Below are positions 49,886 through 62,597 of a stretch of DNA of 64,000 nt, piece after piece. Every line of letters starts with the position of its first letter. Within the stretch, counting starts at the first letter, position 1. The position numbers and the translations under genes were made by a program. Source of the stretch: Alsobacter metallidurans (GTDB lineage: Bacteria; Pseudomonadota; Alphaproteobacteria; Rhizobiales; Beijerinckiaceae); NCBI RefSeq assembly GCF_014636935.1, contig NZ_BMES01000002.1, positions 1,981,148-2,045,147 on the forward strand, in the 5' to 3' direction. The notes beneath the pieces were generated by a model. It ran no database searches and was not told the origin of the DNA. It saw only the letters and a program-made list of their open reading frames with translations.

Positions 49886-50359
49886 ATGGCTCTCGACACT
49901 CACGCCATACAGGTCGACAGACCCGCCGCCTCGCCGACCTGGCGAAGCCGTCTCGCCGCGCTGGCCGTGTCGGTTTTGCTCGGTCCGACCCTGGTGGGCC
50001 TGGGGTGCGGCCTCGTGGCTGTCTTGGGCCTTTCGCTGGGAGGCGTGCCGTCCGCGCAGAACGCTTCGGCTTGGGGAGTCCTGGCCATTTTCGGGGCGTT
50101 CGGCCTTGTTTTCGGCGGCCCCGCGCTGGCCGCTGGCCTCACACTGGTCATCGTCAGCCGGCGGCGCGCCGTGATCTCGCTTCGCCGGTGCCTCGCGGCC
50201 GTGGCTCCGTTCAGCATCGCGTTCGTGGCGCTGGCCAGCCTGCGCCGGATTCACCAGCCGTCGGACCTGTGGTTTCCGCTGCTGTTTCTGGCGCTGATTG
50301 TCGGCGCCGCCGCGCTGTGCTGGCGTCTGACACGGCGATGGCACTCGCCTGCCGCCTAG
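49886..50359 (+). CDS. Hypothetical membrane protein between ruvA and ruvB
   Basis: 157 aa, not recognised. Four predicted membrane helices: [40 protein letters not shown] (with GLTLVIVS), [16 protein letters not shown] and [19 protein letters not shown], with short basic loops ([20 protein letters not shown]). ATG at 49886 (MALDTHAIQ). The codon usage is host-like. Insertion of a membrane gene between ruvA and ruvB, which are usually adjacent, is unusual. Function cannot be given. Confidence 0.65.
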   Translation: MALDTHAIQVDRPAASPTWRSRLAALAVSVLLGPTLVGLGCGLVAVLGLSLGGVPSAQNASAWGVLAIFGAFGLVFGGPALAAGLTLVIVSRRRAVISLRRCLAAVAPFSIAFVALASLRRIHQPSDLWFPLLFLALIVGAAALCWRLTRRWHSPAA

Positions 50360-50387
50360 CATTGGCGCGCGGCCGGGCGGAGATGCT

Positions 50388-51494
50388 ATGCAGGCGAATG
50401 GATTCGCGCGCGCTCATCACAATGATCCAGACCGACGGCGCCCCGTGGTGACCCCCCCGCCCCGCAGGCTGGTGCAGCCCGAAAAGCGCGAGGACGATCT
50501 CGAGTCGTCGATCCGCCCGCTCGTGCTCGACGACTTCGTCGGCCAAGCCGCTGCGCGCGCCAACATGAAGGTGTTCATCGAGGCCGCAAAGGCGCGCCGC
50601 GAGGCGCTGGACCACGTGCTCTTCGTTGGGCCGCCCGGCCTGGGCAAAACGACGCTCGCTCAGATCGTGGCGCGCGAGCTCGGCGTGAACTTCCGCTCCA
50701 CATCCGGCCCGGTGATCGCCAAGGCGGGCGACCTCGCCGCCCAGCTCACTAATCTGGAAGAGCGCGACGTGCTCTTCATCGACGAAATCCACCGCCTCAA
50801 TCCGGCCGTGGAGGAAATCCTCTATCCAGCCATGGAGGACTACCAGCTCGACCTGATCATCGGCGAAGGCCCGGCGGCCCGCAGCGTCAAAATCGACCTC
50901 GCCAAGTTCACGCTGGTGGGCGCCACCACCCGCGCCGGCCTGCTGACGACGCCGCTGCGCGACCGCTTCGGCATTCCGATCCGGCTGAATTTCTACACCG
51001 TGGACGAGCTGGAGCTCATCGTCAGCCGCGGCGCCCGCGTGCTGGGCTTCAACATGGCCCCGGACGGCGCCAACGAAATCGCCAAGCGCGCCCGCGGCAC
51101 CCCGCGTATCGCCGGCCGGCTGCTGCGCCGGGTGCGCGACTTCGCCATCGTGGACGGCGCCGAGACGGTGACGCGCGCCGTCGCCGACAAGGCCCTGCGC
51201 CTGCTGGACGTGGACGCCATCGGCCTCGACATGATGGACCGGCGCTACCTCGAGATGGTGGCGGTGAACTTCGGCGGCGGCCCCGTCGGCATCGAGACCA
51301 TCGCGGCGGCGCTCTCGGAGCCGCGCGACGCCATCGAGGACATCATCGAGCCTTACCTGCTGCAGCAGGGCTTTCTCCAGCGCACGCCGCGCGGTCGGCT
51401 CCTCACCCCGCAGGCGTTCCGGCATCTCGGGTTGGCGGAGCCCCGCAGCGGGCCAGCTCAGTTTGGGCTGTTCGTCGAGGGCGGCGATGAGTGA
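50388..51494 (+). CDS. ruvB: Holliday junction branch migration helicase RuvB
   Basis: AAA+ motor of branch migration. Walker A GPPGLGKT is at residues 81-88, Walker [12 protein letters not shown], sensor 1 [18 protein letters not shown], and the C-terminal winged helix [15 protein letters not shown]. Start is ambiguous: ATG 50388 has GGAG five bases upstream (368 aa), while the family usually starts near [13 protein letters not shown], i.e. at GTG 50445 or 50448 (about 349 aa). I list the longer form because of the ribosome site. The gene overlaps ybgC by 8 bp. Confidence 0.96.
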   Translation: MQANGFARAHHNDPDRRRPVVTPPPRRLVQPEKREDDLESSIRPLVLDDFVGQAAARANMKVFIEAAKARREALDHVLFVGPPGLGKTTLAQIVARELGVNFRSTSGPVIAKAGDLAAQLTNLEERDVLFIDEIHRLNPAVEEILYPAMEDYQLDLIIGEGPAARSVKIDLAKFTLVGATTRAGLLTTPLRDRFGIPIRLNFYTVDELELIVSRGARVLGFNMAPDGANEIAKRARGTPRIAGRLLRRVRDFAIVDGAETVTRAVADKALRLLDVDAIGLDMMDRRYLEMVAVNFGGGPVGIETIAAALSEPRDAIEDIIEPYLLQQGFLQRTPRGRLLTPQAFRHLGLAEPRSGPAQFGLFVEGGDE

Positions 51495-51936
51495 GCGGCT
51501 CGCGCCCCACACCCTCTCCATCCGCGTCTACTACGAAGACACCGACTTCTCGGGCGTCGTCTACCACGCCTCCTACCTGCGTTTCCTGGAGCGCGGCCGC
51601 ACCGAGTTCATCCGCGACCTGGGCGTCGACCAGGCGCTGCTGCATGGCGACCATGGCTTCGGCTTCGTGGTGCGCCGCATGACCATCGACTGGCTGAAGC
51701 CCGCCCGCATGGACGACATCGTCGTGGTTGAGACGCGCCCGGCCATCCTGAAAGCCGCCAGCATGACGCTGAACCAGCGCGTGCTGCTTGGAGATGACGT
51801 GCTGGTGACCGCCGAGGTCCTGATCGCGTCCGTGGTGCATGGTCGCCCGTCGCGCCTGCCGGCTGACATCCGCCAGCGGATCACCGAGTCCGCACGGGAC
51901 GCCGGCGTCGATGTCACCCGGAAAGCACGCCCGTAA
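51487..51936 (+). CDS. ybgC: Tol-Pal-associated acyl-CoA thioesterase YbgC
   Basis: 149 aa hot-dog-fold thioesterase. The motif [19 protein letters not shown] holds the catalytic Asp; [15 protein letters not shown] is the substrate helix region. It hydrolyses short-chain acyl-CoA in homologues, and is the first gene of tol-pal in most proteobacteria. It overlaps the ruvB stop. tolQ follows after 186 bp that contains a TTAAC-rich, gene-free spacer. Confidence 0.95.
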   Translation: MSERLAPHTLSIRVYYEDTDFSGVVYHASYLRFLERGRTEFIRDLGVDQALLHGDHGFGFVVRRMTIDWLKPARMDDIVVVETRPAILKAASMTLNQRVLLGDDVLVTAEVLIASVVHGRPSRLPADIRQRITESARDAGVDVTRKARP

Positions 51937-52122
51937 CCGGACGTTAACCCTGACGGGGCCTTAACTCGGAAACTCGAAGAAGCGCGGCTCTCTCAGGGCC
52001 TGCGCTCATAGTTTCGCCGGATTCCGGGACGACTTGACGCGGATCGCTTCAGGACTCTGCAGAAAGCACGTTCCGGCCGCCCGCCTTGCACGCGGGCCCG
52101 CAGGACGAAAGGACATTGGCCG

Positions 52123-52836
52123 ATGAACCCGACCGACGTGATGGCGAGCGGCCTCGCCGCCCCGGAGATCTCCGTCTGGCACATGTTCTGGAACGCGAGC
52201 TTCGTGGTGAAGTTCGTGATGCTCGGCTTGCTGGCCGCGTCGGTCTGGTGCTGGGCGATCATCATCGACAAGACGCTGCTGTTCAACCGCACCCGCAAGG
52301 CCATGGACCGCTTCGAGGAAGTGTTCTGGTCCGGCCAGTCGCTGGAAGAACTCTACCGCATGCTGAACGAGCGTCAGACCAGCACCATGGCGGCCGTGTT
52401 CGTCGCCGCGATGCGTGAGTGGAAGCGCTCATTCGAGGGCGCTGGCCGATCCGTGATGGGGCTCAGCCAGCGCATCGACAAGGTGCTGGACGTCACCATC
52501 AATCGCGAGGTCGAGCGGCTGGAATCCAAGCTCCTCGTGCTCGCCACCATCGGCTCATCCGCGCCCTTCATCGGGCTGTTTGGAACCGTGTGGGGCATCA
52601 TGACGTCGTTCCGCTCGATTGCGGCCTCCAAGAACACCTCGCTCGCCGTCGTCGCGCCCGGCATCGCCGAAGCGCTGTTCGCCACCGCGATCGGCCTCTT
52701 CGCCGCCATCCCGGCCGTGATCGCGTACAACAAGCTCCAGGCTGAGGCCGCCAAGCAGCAGGCCCGCCTCGAGGGGTTCGCGGACGAGTTCTCAGCCATC
52801 CTGTCCCGCCAGATCGACGAACGGATCGCCGCCTGA
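52123..52836 (+). CDS. tolQ: Tol-Pal system proton channel TolQ
   Basis: 237 aa inner membrane protein with three helices: [21 protein letters not shown], then the channel pair [23 protein letters not shown] and [22 protein letters not shown]. The cytoplasmic loop lies between helix 1 and 2. FGTVWGIM is the TolQ/ExbB signature. It pairs with TolR to energise TolA. The long 5' spacer has AAAGGA at the ribosome site. Confidence 0.97.
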   Translation: MNPTDVMASGLAAPEISVWHMFWNASFVVKFVMLGLLAASVWCWAIIIDKTLLFNRTRKAMDRFEEVFWSGQSLEELYRMLNERQTSTMAAVFVAAMREWKRSFEGAGRSVMGLSQRIDKVLDVTINREVERLESKLLVLATIGSSAPFIGLFGTVWGIMTSFRSIAASKNTSLAVVAPGIAEALFATAIGLFAAIPAVIAYNKLQAEAAKQQARLEGFADEFSAILSRQIDERIAA

Positions 52837-52861
52837 ACCCCGCTCGCGAGGAGTTGCGCAC

Positions 52862-53329
<468 letters not shown>

Positions 53330-53343
53330 TCGGGCCGCGCCGC

Positions 53344-54699
53344 GTGAAATTCGATCGCTCCAGACCCGGCGCCCTGATCTCCGGCATCGTCCATGTGGGC
53401 CTGCTGGGGGCGACGCTCGTCGCGTTCTCGGACACAAAGCCGTTCGAGGAGCCCACCGAGGCCGTGCCGGTGGAGGTGATCAGCGAAGCCCAGCTGTCGC
53501 AGATGATGAAGGGCGAGAAAACCGGCAAGGCGCAGCCGACGCCGAAGCCCCGCGTCGACAAACTGGCGCAGACCGAAGAGCTGAAGCCCGAGACGCCCGA
53601 GTTGAAGCGCGACGTGCCCGCCCCGGCGGCCTCCGCCGCCGAGCCCGTGCCGACCCCGCCCGAGCGCCCCCGCGACACGCAGGCCGAAGCCGACGCGAAG
53701 GCCGCGGCTGAGGCCGCCAAGGCTGCTGAAGCCGCCAAGGCCGCCGAGGCCGCGAAGGCCGCGGAAGCGAAAGCGGCCGCTGACGCCCGCGCCAAGGCGG
53801 AAGCCGCCGCAAAGGCCGCCGCGGCCGCAGCCGCCCAAAAGGCCGCCGAAGCCAAGGCGAGGGCCGAGGCCGCAGCCCAGGCGAAAGCCGAGGAAGAGGC
53901 CCAGGAGGCGCTGGAGCGCGCCGCGCAGGCGAAGGCCGAAGCCAAGGCTCAGGCCGAGGCGAAGGCGCAGGCCGAAGCCAAAGCGCGCGAGGCGAAGGCG
54001 AAGGCGGAGGCCGAAGCCAAACAGAAGGCCATCGCGCAGGCGAAAGCCGAGGCCGAGGCCGAGGCTCGCCAGGAGGCCGCCGAAGCCAGACGCAAGGAAG
54101 AGGCTCGCCTGAAGGCCGAGCAGGAGGCCAAGATCCTGGCCGACATGCGCGCCCGCGAGAAGGCCGAGGACGAGAAGCGCAAACAACTAGAGGCTCGCCA
54201 GCGCGAGGCCGAGCAGAAGAAGCTGGCCGCCCTGGCCGCCCCCAGGACGGAAAGCAAGTTCGATCCGTCCAACATCGAAAAGCTGCTTCAGTCGAAGGAA
54301 AAACCGTCGCAGGCGGGCAGCACCGGCCGCGAGATCAACCGCACGGCCTCGCTGGGTTCCGCAACTGGCTCGGCACAAAAGATGAGCCCAAGTCAGCTAG
54401 GAGCACTGAAGGAACTGGTGAGAGAGCAGCTAGTCCAATGCTGGAGCCCACCCGCAGGACTAGCGCAAGCCGATCGTCTTGTGCCTAATGTGAAGATGAC
54501 TCTGAACCAAGATGGTTCGTTAGCGGCTGAACCAGTCGTCGTGAATACATCCAGCGATCCGAATTTCCGACCTTTGGCTGAAAGCGCAGTTAGAGCTATT
54601 CGACGCTGCAATCTGAAAATACCCAGCCAATTCGTCCCGTTCTACCAAGAGTGGCGCGAGCTATCGATTAAGTTCGACATCAAAGACATGCTCGGCTGA
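53344..54699 (+). CDS. tolA: Cell envelope integrity protein TolA
   Basis: 451 aa inner-membrane-anchored bridge to TolB/Pal. GTG start; anchor helix [21 protein letters not shown]; a proline-rich segment; an Ala/Lys/Glu coiled coil at about residues 110-300 (repeated AKAEA/EAAKAA units); and a TonB-like C-terminal domain ([43 protein letters not shown]) with two Cys. From about 54380 to the stop the DNA changes abruptly to roughly 50% GC and uses rare codons (CTA, TTA, AGA, ATA, CAA), unlike the rest of the gene. The protein itself is intact and family-like. Confidence 0.92.
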   Translation: MKFDRSRPGALISGIVHVGLLGATLVAFSDTKPFEEPTEAVPVEVISEAQLSQMMKGEKTGKAQPTPKPRVDKLAQTEELKPETPELKRDVPAPAASAAEPVPTPPERPRDTQAEADAKAAAEAAKAAEAAKAAEAAKAAEAKAAADARAKAEAAAKAAAAAAAQKAAEAKARAEAAAQAKAEEEAQEALERAAQAKAEAKAQAEAKAQAEAKAREAKAKAEAEAKQKAIAQAKAEAEAEARQEAAEARRKEEARLKAEQEAKILADMRAREKAEDEKRKQLEARQREAEQKKLAALAAPRTESKFDPSNIEKLLQSKEKPSQAGSTGREINRTASLGSATGSAQKMSPSQLGALKELVREQLVQCWSPPAGLAQADRLVPNVKMTLNQDGSLAAEPVVVNTSSDPNFRPLAESAVRAIRRCNLKIPSQFVPFYQEWRELSIKFDIKDMLG

Positions 54700-54730
54700 C
54701 GCCTAACCCTCAGAACATAAACGGCTCGTC
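54380..54730 (+). other. Low-GC, rare-codon patch over the TolA C-terminal domain
   Basis: About 350 bp. Sampled 60-base blocks are 60, 50, 47, 55 and 45% GC, against about 65-70% around. Within it leucine is read by CTA and TTA, arginine by AGA, isoleucine by ATA and all six glutamines in a row by CAA, while the preceding coil and tolB use CTC/CTG, CGC and CAG. The patch begins inside tolA with no repeat or stop, and ends just before tolB. Confidence 0.8.
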
Positions 54731-54731
54731 A

Positions 54732-56084
54732 ATGTCCCCTCTCGATCCCGACTATCTCCGTAGCATGCCGCTCATTAACCGCCGCACCGCCCTGCTCGGC
54801 GCAGCAAGCGTTGCCGCGACGGCCGTGCTGGGCGTGAGTAGCGCTCACGCGGAGATCTCCATCACGGTCGACCGCGGCTCGTTCCAGCCGATGCCAATTG
54901 CGATCACGGATTTCGGCGGCGCGGACCCGAACCTAGGCGCGCAGATCTCGGCCGTCATCACCAACAATCTGAAACGGTCCGGCGTCTTCGCGCCGATCGA
55001 CAAGAAGGCCTTTGTCGAGAAGGCCGCCAGCATGGATGCGGCGCCGCAATTCGACAGCTGGAAAGTCATCAACGCGCAGGCGCTGGTCACGGGCCGCGTC
55101 ATCCGGGATCCGTCGGGCCGGCTCAAGGCCGAGTTCCGGCTGTGGGACGTGTTCGCCGGCCAGCAGCTCATCGGCCAGCAATATTTCACCGACCCGAACA
55201 ACTGGCGGCGCGTCGCCCACATCATCTCGGACGCGATCTATGTGCGGCTGACCGGCGACAAGGGCTTCTTCGACAGCCGCGTCGTGTTCGTGGACGAGAC
55301 CGGCCCCAAGGACAACCGCAAGAAGCGCCTCGCCATCATGGACCAGGACGGCGCCAACGTGCGCTACCTGACGCGCGGCGACGACCTCGTGGTGACGCCG
55401 CGCTTCTCGCCGTCCAGCCAGGAAGTGACCTACATGTCCTTCGGCAATGGCGATCCGCGAGTCTACCTGCTGAACATCGAAACCGGCCAGCGCGAGGTCG
55501 TGGGCAATTTCCCAGGCATGACCTTCGCGCCGCGCTTCTCGCCGGATGGGCAGAAGATCGTGATGAGCTTGAGCCAGGGCTCCTCGTCCAACATTTTCGT
55601 CATGGACCTGCGCTCGCGCACCACCACGCGACTGACCGACTCCACCGCGATCGACACCTCGCCGTCCCTTTCGCCGGACGGCGCGCAGATGGTGTTTGAA
55701 TCCGACCGCGGCGGCGCCCCGCAGATCTACCTGATGTCGGCCGGCGGCGGGCCCGCCAAGCGCATCAGCTTTGGCGAGGGGCGCTATTCCACCCCGGTCT
55801 GGTCGCCGCGCGGCGACTACATCGCGTTCACCAAGCAGAAGGGCGGGACTTTCGCGATCGGCATCATGAAGCCGGACGGATCGGGCGAACGCATCCTCAC
55901 CGAAGGCTTCCACAACGAGGGCCCGACCTGGGCGCCGAACGGCCGCTACCTGATGTTCTTCCGCGACGCGGGCGGCAGCGGCGGGGCCAAGGTCTTCATG
56001 GTGGATATCACCGGCAGGGTCGAGGTTCCGGTGCCGTCTCCGGGCTTCGCGTCGGATCCGGCCTGGGGTCCGCTTCTGAATTGA
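54732..56084 (+). CDS. tolB: Tol-Pal system beta-propeller protein TolB
   Basis: 450 aa periplasmic protein. Residues about 45-180 are the N-domain ([30 protein letters not shown]), then six WD-like propeller blades ([72 protein letters not shown]). The leader [20 protein letters not shown] starts with a twin-arginine-like pair, so Tat export is possible. Start at 54732 or at 54765 (MPLINRRT), neither with a clear ribosome site. pal, usually next, is missing here and is at 27 kb. Confidence 0.95.
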   Translation: MSPLDPDYLRSMPLINRRTALLGAASVAATAVLGVSSAHAEISITVDRGSFQPMPIAITDFGGADPNLGAQISAVITNNLKRSGVFAPIDKKAFVEKAASMDAAPQFDSWKVINAQALVTGRVIRDPSGRLKAEFRLWDVFAGQQLIGQQYFTDPNNWRRVAHIISDAIYVRLTGDKGFFDSRVVFVDETGPKDNRKKRLAIMDQDGANVRYLTRGDDLVVTPRFSPSSQEVTYMSFGNGDPRVYLLNIETGQREVVGNFPGMTFAPRFSPDGQKIVMSLSQGSSSNIFVMDLRSRTTTRLTDSTAIDTSPSLSPDGAQMVFESDRGGAPQIYLMSAGGGPAKRISFGEGRYSTPVWSPRGDYIAFTKQKGGTFAIGIMKPDGSGERILTEGFHNEGPTWAPNGRYLMFFRDAGGSGGAKVFMVDITGRVEVPVPSPGFASDPAWGPLLN

Positions 56085-56182
56085 TCCTTTCGGCCAAGGT
56101 CGCGTTTCCATTCCGCTTCGCGATGCCTACATTGCGAGCGGGCGCCGGACCCCCATCCGGCCTTCGCGATCGAGGATACGCC

Positions 56183-56779
56183 ATGGCCTTTCTTCCCCGC
56201 CTTCGCGCCGCCGCGGCCGCCCTGGTGGTCGGGCTCACGCTTTCGGCGTGCGGCATCAACAATGTGCCGACGCTCGAGGAGCAGGCCAAGGGCGCCTGGA
56301 GCGAGGTGCAGAACCAGTACCAGCGCCGCGCCGACCTGATCCCGAACCTGGTCGAGACCGTGAAGGGCTACGCCAAGCAGGAGCAGGACACGCTGACCAA
56401 GGTCACCGAGGCCCGCGCCAAGGCGACCTCGATCAAGGTCGACGCCAGCACGATCACGGACCCGGAGAAATTCAAGCAGTTCCAGGACGCCCAGAACCAG
56501 CTCTCGGGCGCGCTCGGTCGGCTGATCGCGGTGAGCGAGGCCTATCCCGACCTTAAGTCGAACCAGAATTTCCTGGCGCTGCAATCGCAGCTGGAAGGCA
56601 CTGAGAACCGCATCGCGGTGGCGCGGCGCGATTATATCGGAACGGTGCGGGCCTATAACACCGAGCTGCGCACCATCCCGGGCCGCTGGATCGCGGCGAT
56701 CTTCTATCCGTCGGCCAAGCCGATGGAGACCTTCACGACTGCGCCCGAAAACCAGGCGGCTCCCAAGGTGACGTTCTGA
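56183..56779 (+). CDS. LemA family lipoprotein
   Basis: 198 aa. Lipobox LTLSAC after a short signal sequence predicts a lipid anchor. The body is the LemA four-helix bundle (EVQNQYQRRADLIPNLVETVKGYAKQEQ..., AYNTELRTIPGRWIAAIFYP). The family commonly accompanies TPM proteins; role unknown, perhaps envelope stress. Start at ATG 56183. It begins a lemA-TPM-TPM row right after tolB. Confidence 0.93.
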   Translation: MAFLPRLRAAAAALVVGLTLSACGINNVPTLEEQAKGAWSEVQNQYQRRADLIPNLVETVKGYAKQEQDTLTKVTEARAKATSIKVDASTITDPEKFKQFQDAQNQLSGALGRLIAVSEAYPDLKSNQNFLALQSQLEGTENRIAVARRDYIGTVRAYNTELRTIPGRWIAAIFYPSAKPMETFTTAPENQAAPKVTF

Positions 56780-56784
56780 TCGCC

Positions 56785-57579
56785 ATGCGCGGCAAGGCGG
56801 CGACGATCGGGACGGCGGCGCTCGTCGCCCTCCTGCTCGGCGTGGCGGCAGCGTGGGCGGCTATCACCTTTCCGCAGCTGACCGGGCGGGTGGTCGACGG
56901 CGCGAACATCCTGGCGCCGGACGCACGCCAGCGGATCGAAGCCAAGCTCAAGGCGCACGAAGACAAGACGTCGGACCAGATCGTGGTCGCGACCGTCCCG
57001 TCTCTGCAGGGCACAAGCGTCGAGGATTACGCCAACCAGCTCTTCCGCGCCTGGAAGCTCGGACAGGCCAAGACAAATAACGGAGTGCTGCTGCTGGTCG
57101 CCCCCAGCGAGCGCAAGGTCCGCATCGAGGTTGGCTACGGCCTTGAAGGCGCGCTCACGGATGCGCTCTCCAAGGTGATCATCACCACCGCGGTCGCGCC
57201 GAAGTTCAAGTCCGGCGACTACGCGGGCGGGATCGAGGGCGGGGTGGACGCGATCGTGTCCATTCTTACTGGCGACGCCGAGGAGTGGCAGCGCCGCGCC
57301 GAGGTCCGCGCCACCGAGCAGCCCGCGCCGGATGACTGGATTTTCACCGCGATCGTGATCGCGTTCATTCTGTTCATTCTCTGGCGCATGATGACGGGCG
57401 GTGGACAGGGCGGCCGCGGACGCATGCACCGCACCCGTGGCGGCAACTGGATCGTGATCCCGAGCTCCGGCGGGTTTTCGGGCGGCGGCTGGTCCGACGG
57501 CGGCGGTTTTGGCGGAGGCGGCGGCTTTTCTGGCGGTGGAGGCTCGTCCGGCGGCGGCGGCGCCTCGGGGGATTGGTGA
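56785..57579 (+). CDS. TPM domain protein with Gly-rich C-terminus (YgcG-like)
   Basis: 264 aa. N-terminal signal/anchor (IGTAALVALLLGVAAAWAA), TPM domain (PQLTGRVVDGANILAPDARQRIEAKL, NGVLLLVAPSERKVRIEVGYGLEGALTDA), one membrane helix (DWIFTAIVIAFILFILWRM), and a glycine/serine-rich tail (GGGFSGGGGSSGGGG). TPM proteins were proposed as phosphatases or PSII repair factors (Psb32); in bacteria they pair with LemA. 6 bp after lemA; overlaps the next gene start. Confidence 0.92.
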   Translation: MRGKAATIGTAALVALLLGVAAAWAAITFPQLTGRVVDGANILAPDARQRIEAKLKAHEDKTSDQIVVATVPSLQGTSVEDYANQLFRAWKLGQAKTNNGVLLLVAPSERKVRIEVGYGLEGALTDALSKVIITTAVAPKFKSGDYAGGIEGGVDAIVSILTGDAEEWQRRAEVRATEQPAPDDWIFTAIVIAFILFILWRMMTGGGQGGRGRMHRTRGGNWIVIPSSGGFSGGGWSDGGGFGGGGGFSGGGGSSGGGGASGDW

Positions 57580-58196
57580 TGCGGCGCCTCCTGACACCGG
57601 CCGACCATGCAAGGCTCGACGCCGCGATCCGTGCCGCCGAGGCGCGCACGGACGCCGAGATCGTCTGCGTGGTCGCGCGCCAGGCCAGCGACTGGCGCTT
57701 CATCCCGATCGTCTACGCGGCCGCCGCTGCGCTGATCGCGCCTTGGCTTCTGCTCGCGGCCACGCGCTGGGACTTCCCGATCATTCTGGCGGCCCAGCTC
57801 GGCGTATTCGCGGCTCTGCTTGCGATCCTCTCATGGGCGCCGCTGCGCTACAGGCTCGTTCCTCGCCCGGCTGCGCGGCGACGCGCCCATCAGGCGGCGG
57901 CCGAGCAGTTTCTCGTGCGCGGGCTAGGGCGGACGGAGGGCCGCACGGGCGTGCTGATCTTCGTCGCGGTCGCCGAACGCTACGCCTGCGTGATCCCGGA
58001 TACCGCCGTCGAAGCCGCCGTACCCAAGGAGGTCTGGCGCAAGGCGGTCGACCTCCTGATCGAGCGGCTCAGGGCGGGCGAGCCGGCCGCCGGGCTGGAA
58101 GCCGCCATCACGATCTGCGCGGACGCGCTCGCGGCGCATCGGCCGCCAACGGCGGGCGACGCGAACGAACTCCCAAACGCCGTGATCGAGTACTGA
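57579..58196 (+). CDS. Second TPM domain membrane protein
   Basis: 205 aa at most, 203 from the ATG at 57579 overlapping the previous stop (TGATG). Two membrane helices (FIPIVYAAAAALIAPWLLLAA and FPIILAAQLGVFAALLAILSW) follow a short N-domain (ADHARLDAAIRAAEARTDAEIVC), then a TPM half domain (GVLIFVAVAERYACVIPDTAVEAAVPKEVWRK). The pair lemA - TPM(Gly-rich) - TPM(two-helix) is a common trio. Function unknown. Confidence 0.88.
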   Translation: MRRLLTPADHARLDAAIRAAEARTDAEIVCVVARQASDWRFIPIVYAAAAALIAPWLLLAATRWDFPIILAAQLGVFAALLAILSWAPLRYRLVPRPAARRRAHQAAAEQFLVRGLGRTEGRTGVLIFVAVAERYACVIPDTAVEAAVPKEVWRKAVDLLIERLRAGEPAAGLEAAITICADALAAHRPPTAGDANELPNAVIEY

Positions 58197-58197
58197 G

Positions 58198-58938
58198 CTA
58201 GAGGCCCGGACCCTTGGCTGCCCCCAGGATCACGCCGGGCCGTCCAATGGTGCCGGTCTGCAGCAGCACCACATAGCTGTCTGCGTCGCGCGTCTGCGCC
58301 AGCGTGGCGGCGACGTCAAAGGTGGCCGCCTGGCCCTTCCAGGCGCCGACAGGCAGCACGCTGCGGGCGACGTTCACATAGGTGACCGCTTTGCCCTTGT
58401 TTTCCCCGCGCGTGATCGACACGTCGCACCGCTTGCGCACCGGCACGAGATAAACGCCGGCCTCCGCATCGGCCGCTCCGGCGCCGACGGAAATCCGGAT
58501 CGTGCCGGCCGCGGCTTCCACCGATACCGGCACCGTCATCGCGCCCTTGAGGCGCGACGCCGCCTCGGCCTGCGCGACCGCGCCGGGATCGGACCCGATC
58601 GCATGCGCGACGCCGTCCACCACCGCCTGGGGCGTGTAGACCTGCCGGTCGCCGCGTTGTTCGCCATACCCGCGCTGGCGCGACGTGAACGCGTGGTCCG
58701 CCAGCGTGTCCTTCCAGCCGAGATAGTCCCAGTAGTCGATCGGCATAGAAACCGCGACGAGGGTCGGATCCTGCGCGAACTCGGCCATGAGCTTGTCGGC
58801 TGGCGGGCACGAGGAACAGCCCTGGCTGGTGAACAGCTCCACCACGGCGCGCGGCTGCGGCGCAGCCTGCGCGATCGCCGCCGGGGCGCAAAGGCCTGCC
58901 GCGACTGCGAGGATCGACAGGCTGCTGGCGTGCTTCAA
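58198..58938 (-). CDS. DUF1223 family exported thioredoxin-fold protein
   Basis: 246 aa from a TTG at 58938 that follows GGAGAGGA; the longer open frame is not supported. The signal peptide is ASSLSILAVAAGLCAPAAIAQA. The mature start VVELFTSQGCSSCPPADKLM has a CSSC redox-like motif in a thioredoxin fold, then MPIDYWDYLGWKDTLADHAFTSRQRGY typical of DUF1223. Convergent with the TPM gene (stops 1 bp apart). Role unknown; may be a thiol protein of the periplasm. Confidence 0.9.
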   Translation of the reverse strand: MKHASSLSILAVAAGLCAPAAIAQAAPQPRAVVELFTSQGCSSCPPADKLMAEFAQDPTLVAVSMPIDYWDYLGWKDTLADHAFTSRQRGYGEQRGDRQVYTPQAVVDGVAHAIGSDPGAVAQAEAASRLKGAMTVPVSVEAAAGTIRISVGAGAADAEAGVYLVPVRKRCDVSITRGENKGKAVTYVNVARSVLPVGAWKGQAATFDVAATLAQTRDADSYVVLLQTGTIGRPGVILGAAKGPGL

Positions 58939-59020
58939 AACCGTGGTCCTCTCCGATGTTGAACGGACGATACGCCCCGCCCGGTTACGAGGAAACTCAC
59001 GTTGGGTTGAATTGCGCTCA

Positions 59021-59050
59021 CGAAAAAGCCGCCGGGTGCGCCGGCGGCCT
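59021..59050 (-). terminator. Rho-independent terminator of acnA
   Basis: Minus strand GCCGCCGG-CGCAC-CCGGCGGC followed by TTTTTCG, about 40 bp after the acnA stop and before the DUF1223 start. Confidence 0.88.
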
Positions 59051-59089
59051 CTTCTCACTTCCGGTCGGCGCCGCGACGGCGCCGCGCGA

Positions 59090-61804
<2,715 letters not shown>

Positions 61805-61997
61805 GGCGGGATCCTCTTGGGGTTCGGAAACGTGGTTCGGCCGGATTGCGTGAACACGCGCGCCGCCCCGGGGGTGCCCAGGTCCCCGCGCTGGATGAAA
61901 GCGCTCGGCGCAGCCGTCGCGCTTATAGATAATTTCCGCGCGACCCGCTACACGAACGAAAGTCGTTGAATCACGGATCAGAGGCCGCACGCGCGCA

Positions 61998-62597
61998 ATG
62001 CGTCTCGTTGTCGAGAACCTCGCCTGTGAGCGCTCGGGCCGGCCGATCTTCTCAGGCGTCGGATTTGCGCTGGACGAAGGCCAGGCGCTCGCCGTCACGG
62101 GCCGCAACGGCGCCGGTAAAAGCACGCTGTTGCAGATCCTCGCCGGGCTCCTTGAGCCGGCCTCAGGCACAATCCTGCTGGACGGCGGCCATGACGAGCG
62201 CACTCTCCCCGAACAGGCCCACTATGTCGGCCATCGCGACGCCCTGAAGCCGGCGCTCACGCCTTTGGAGGCGCTCGCTTTCTGGCAGGCCATGCTGGGC
62301 GAACCCGCGATGGCGCCCGACGACGCTCTGGACCGCCTCGACCTCGGGCACGCAGCCGACTTGCCCTGCGCCTATCTCTCGGCCGGCCAGCGGCGCCGCC
62401 TCGCCCTGGCCCGGCTGCTCGTGTCCGACCGCCCGGTCTGGCTTCTGGACGAGCCCACCTCCGCGCTGGACGCCGGATCGCAGACGTTGTTCGCCGAACT
62501 GGTGGAAAGCCACCTCGGGCGCGGCGGCCTCGTGGTTGCGGCCACCCATGCGCCGCTTGGCCTGCACGAGGCCGCCACCATCCGGATCGGCGCATGA
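61998..62597 (+). CDS. ccmA: Cytochrome c biogenesis ATP-binding export protein CcmA
   Basis: 199 aa ATPase of the Ccm haem maturation system. Walker A GRNGAGKS at residues 35-42, LSAGQRRR at 127-134, Walker B VWLLDEP at 147-153. It overlaps ccmB (62594-62597). Divergent from acnA. The Ccm system would be needed for the octahaem cytochrome at 4.4-6.8 kb, though that one may be separate in function. Confidence 0.93.
   Translation: MRLVVENLACERSGRPIFSGVGFALDEGQALAVTGRNGAGKSTLLQILAGLLEPASGTILLDGGHDERTLPEQAHYVGHRDALKPALTPLEALAFWQAMLGEPAMAPDDALDRLDLGHAADLPCAYLSAGQRRRLALARLLVSDRPVWLLDEPTSALDAGSQTLFAELVESHLGRGGLVVAATHAPLGLHEAATIRIGA

Noticed and set aside
51945..51966. Two TTAA elements upstream of tolQ as a fourth CtrA box.
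   Set aside because: The spacing is 13 bp rather than 7; does not fit the consensus.
53690..54160. Dense DNA repeats (gcc/aag/gcg units) that look like a tandem repeat array.
   Set aside because: They are the coding sequence of the Ala/Lys/Glu coiled coil of TolA; the reading frame is intact and family-typical.
57470..57575. GGC-rich low-complexity stretch as a possible repeat or recombination hot spot.
   Set aside because: It encodes the Gly/Ser-rich tail usual for YgcG-type TPM proteins.
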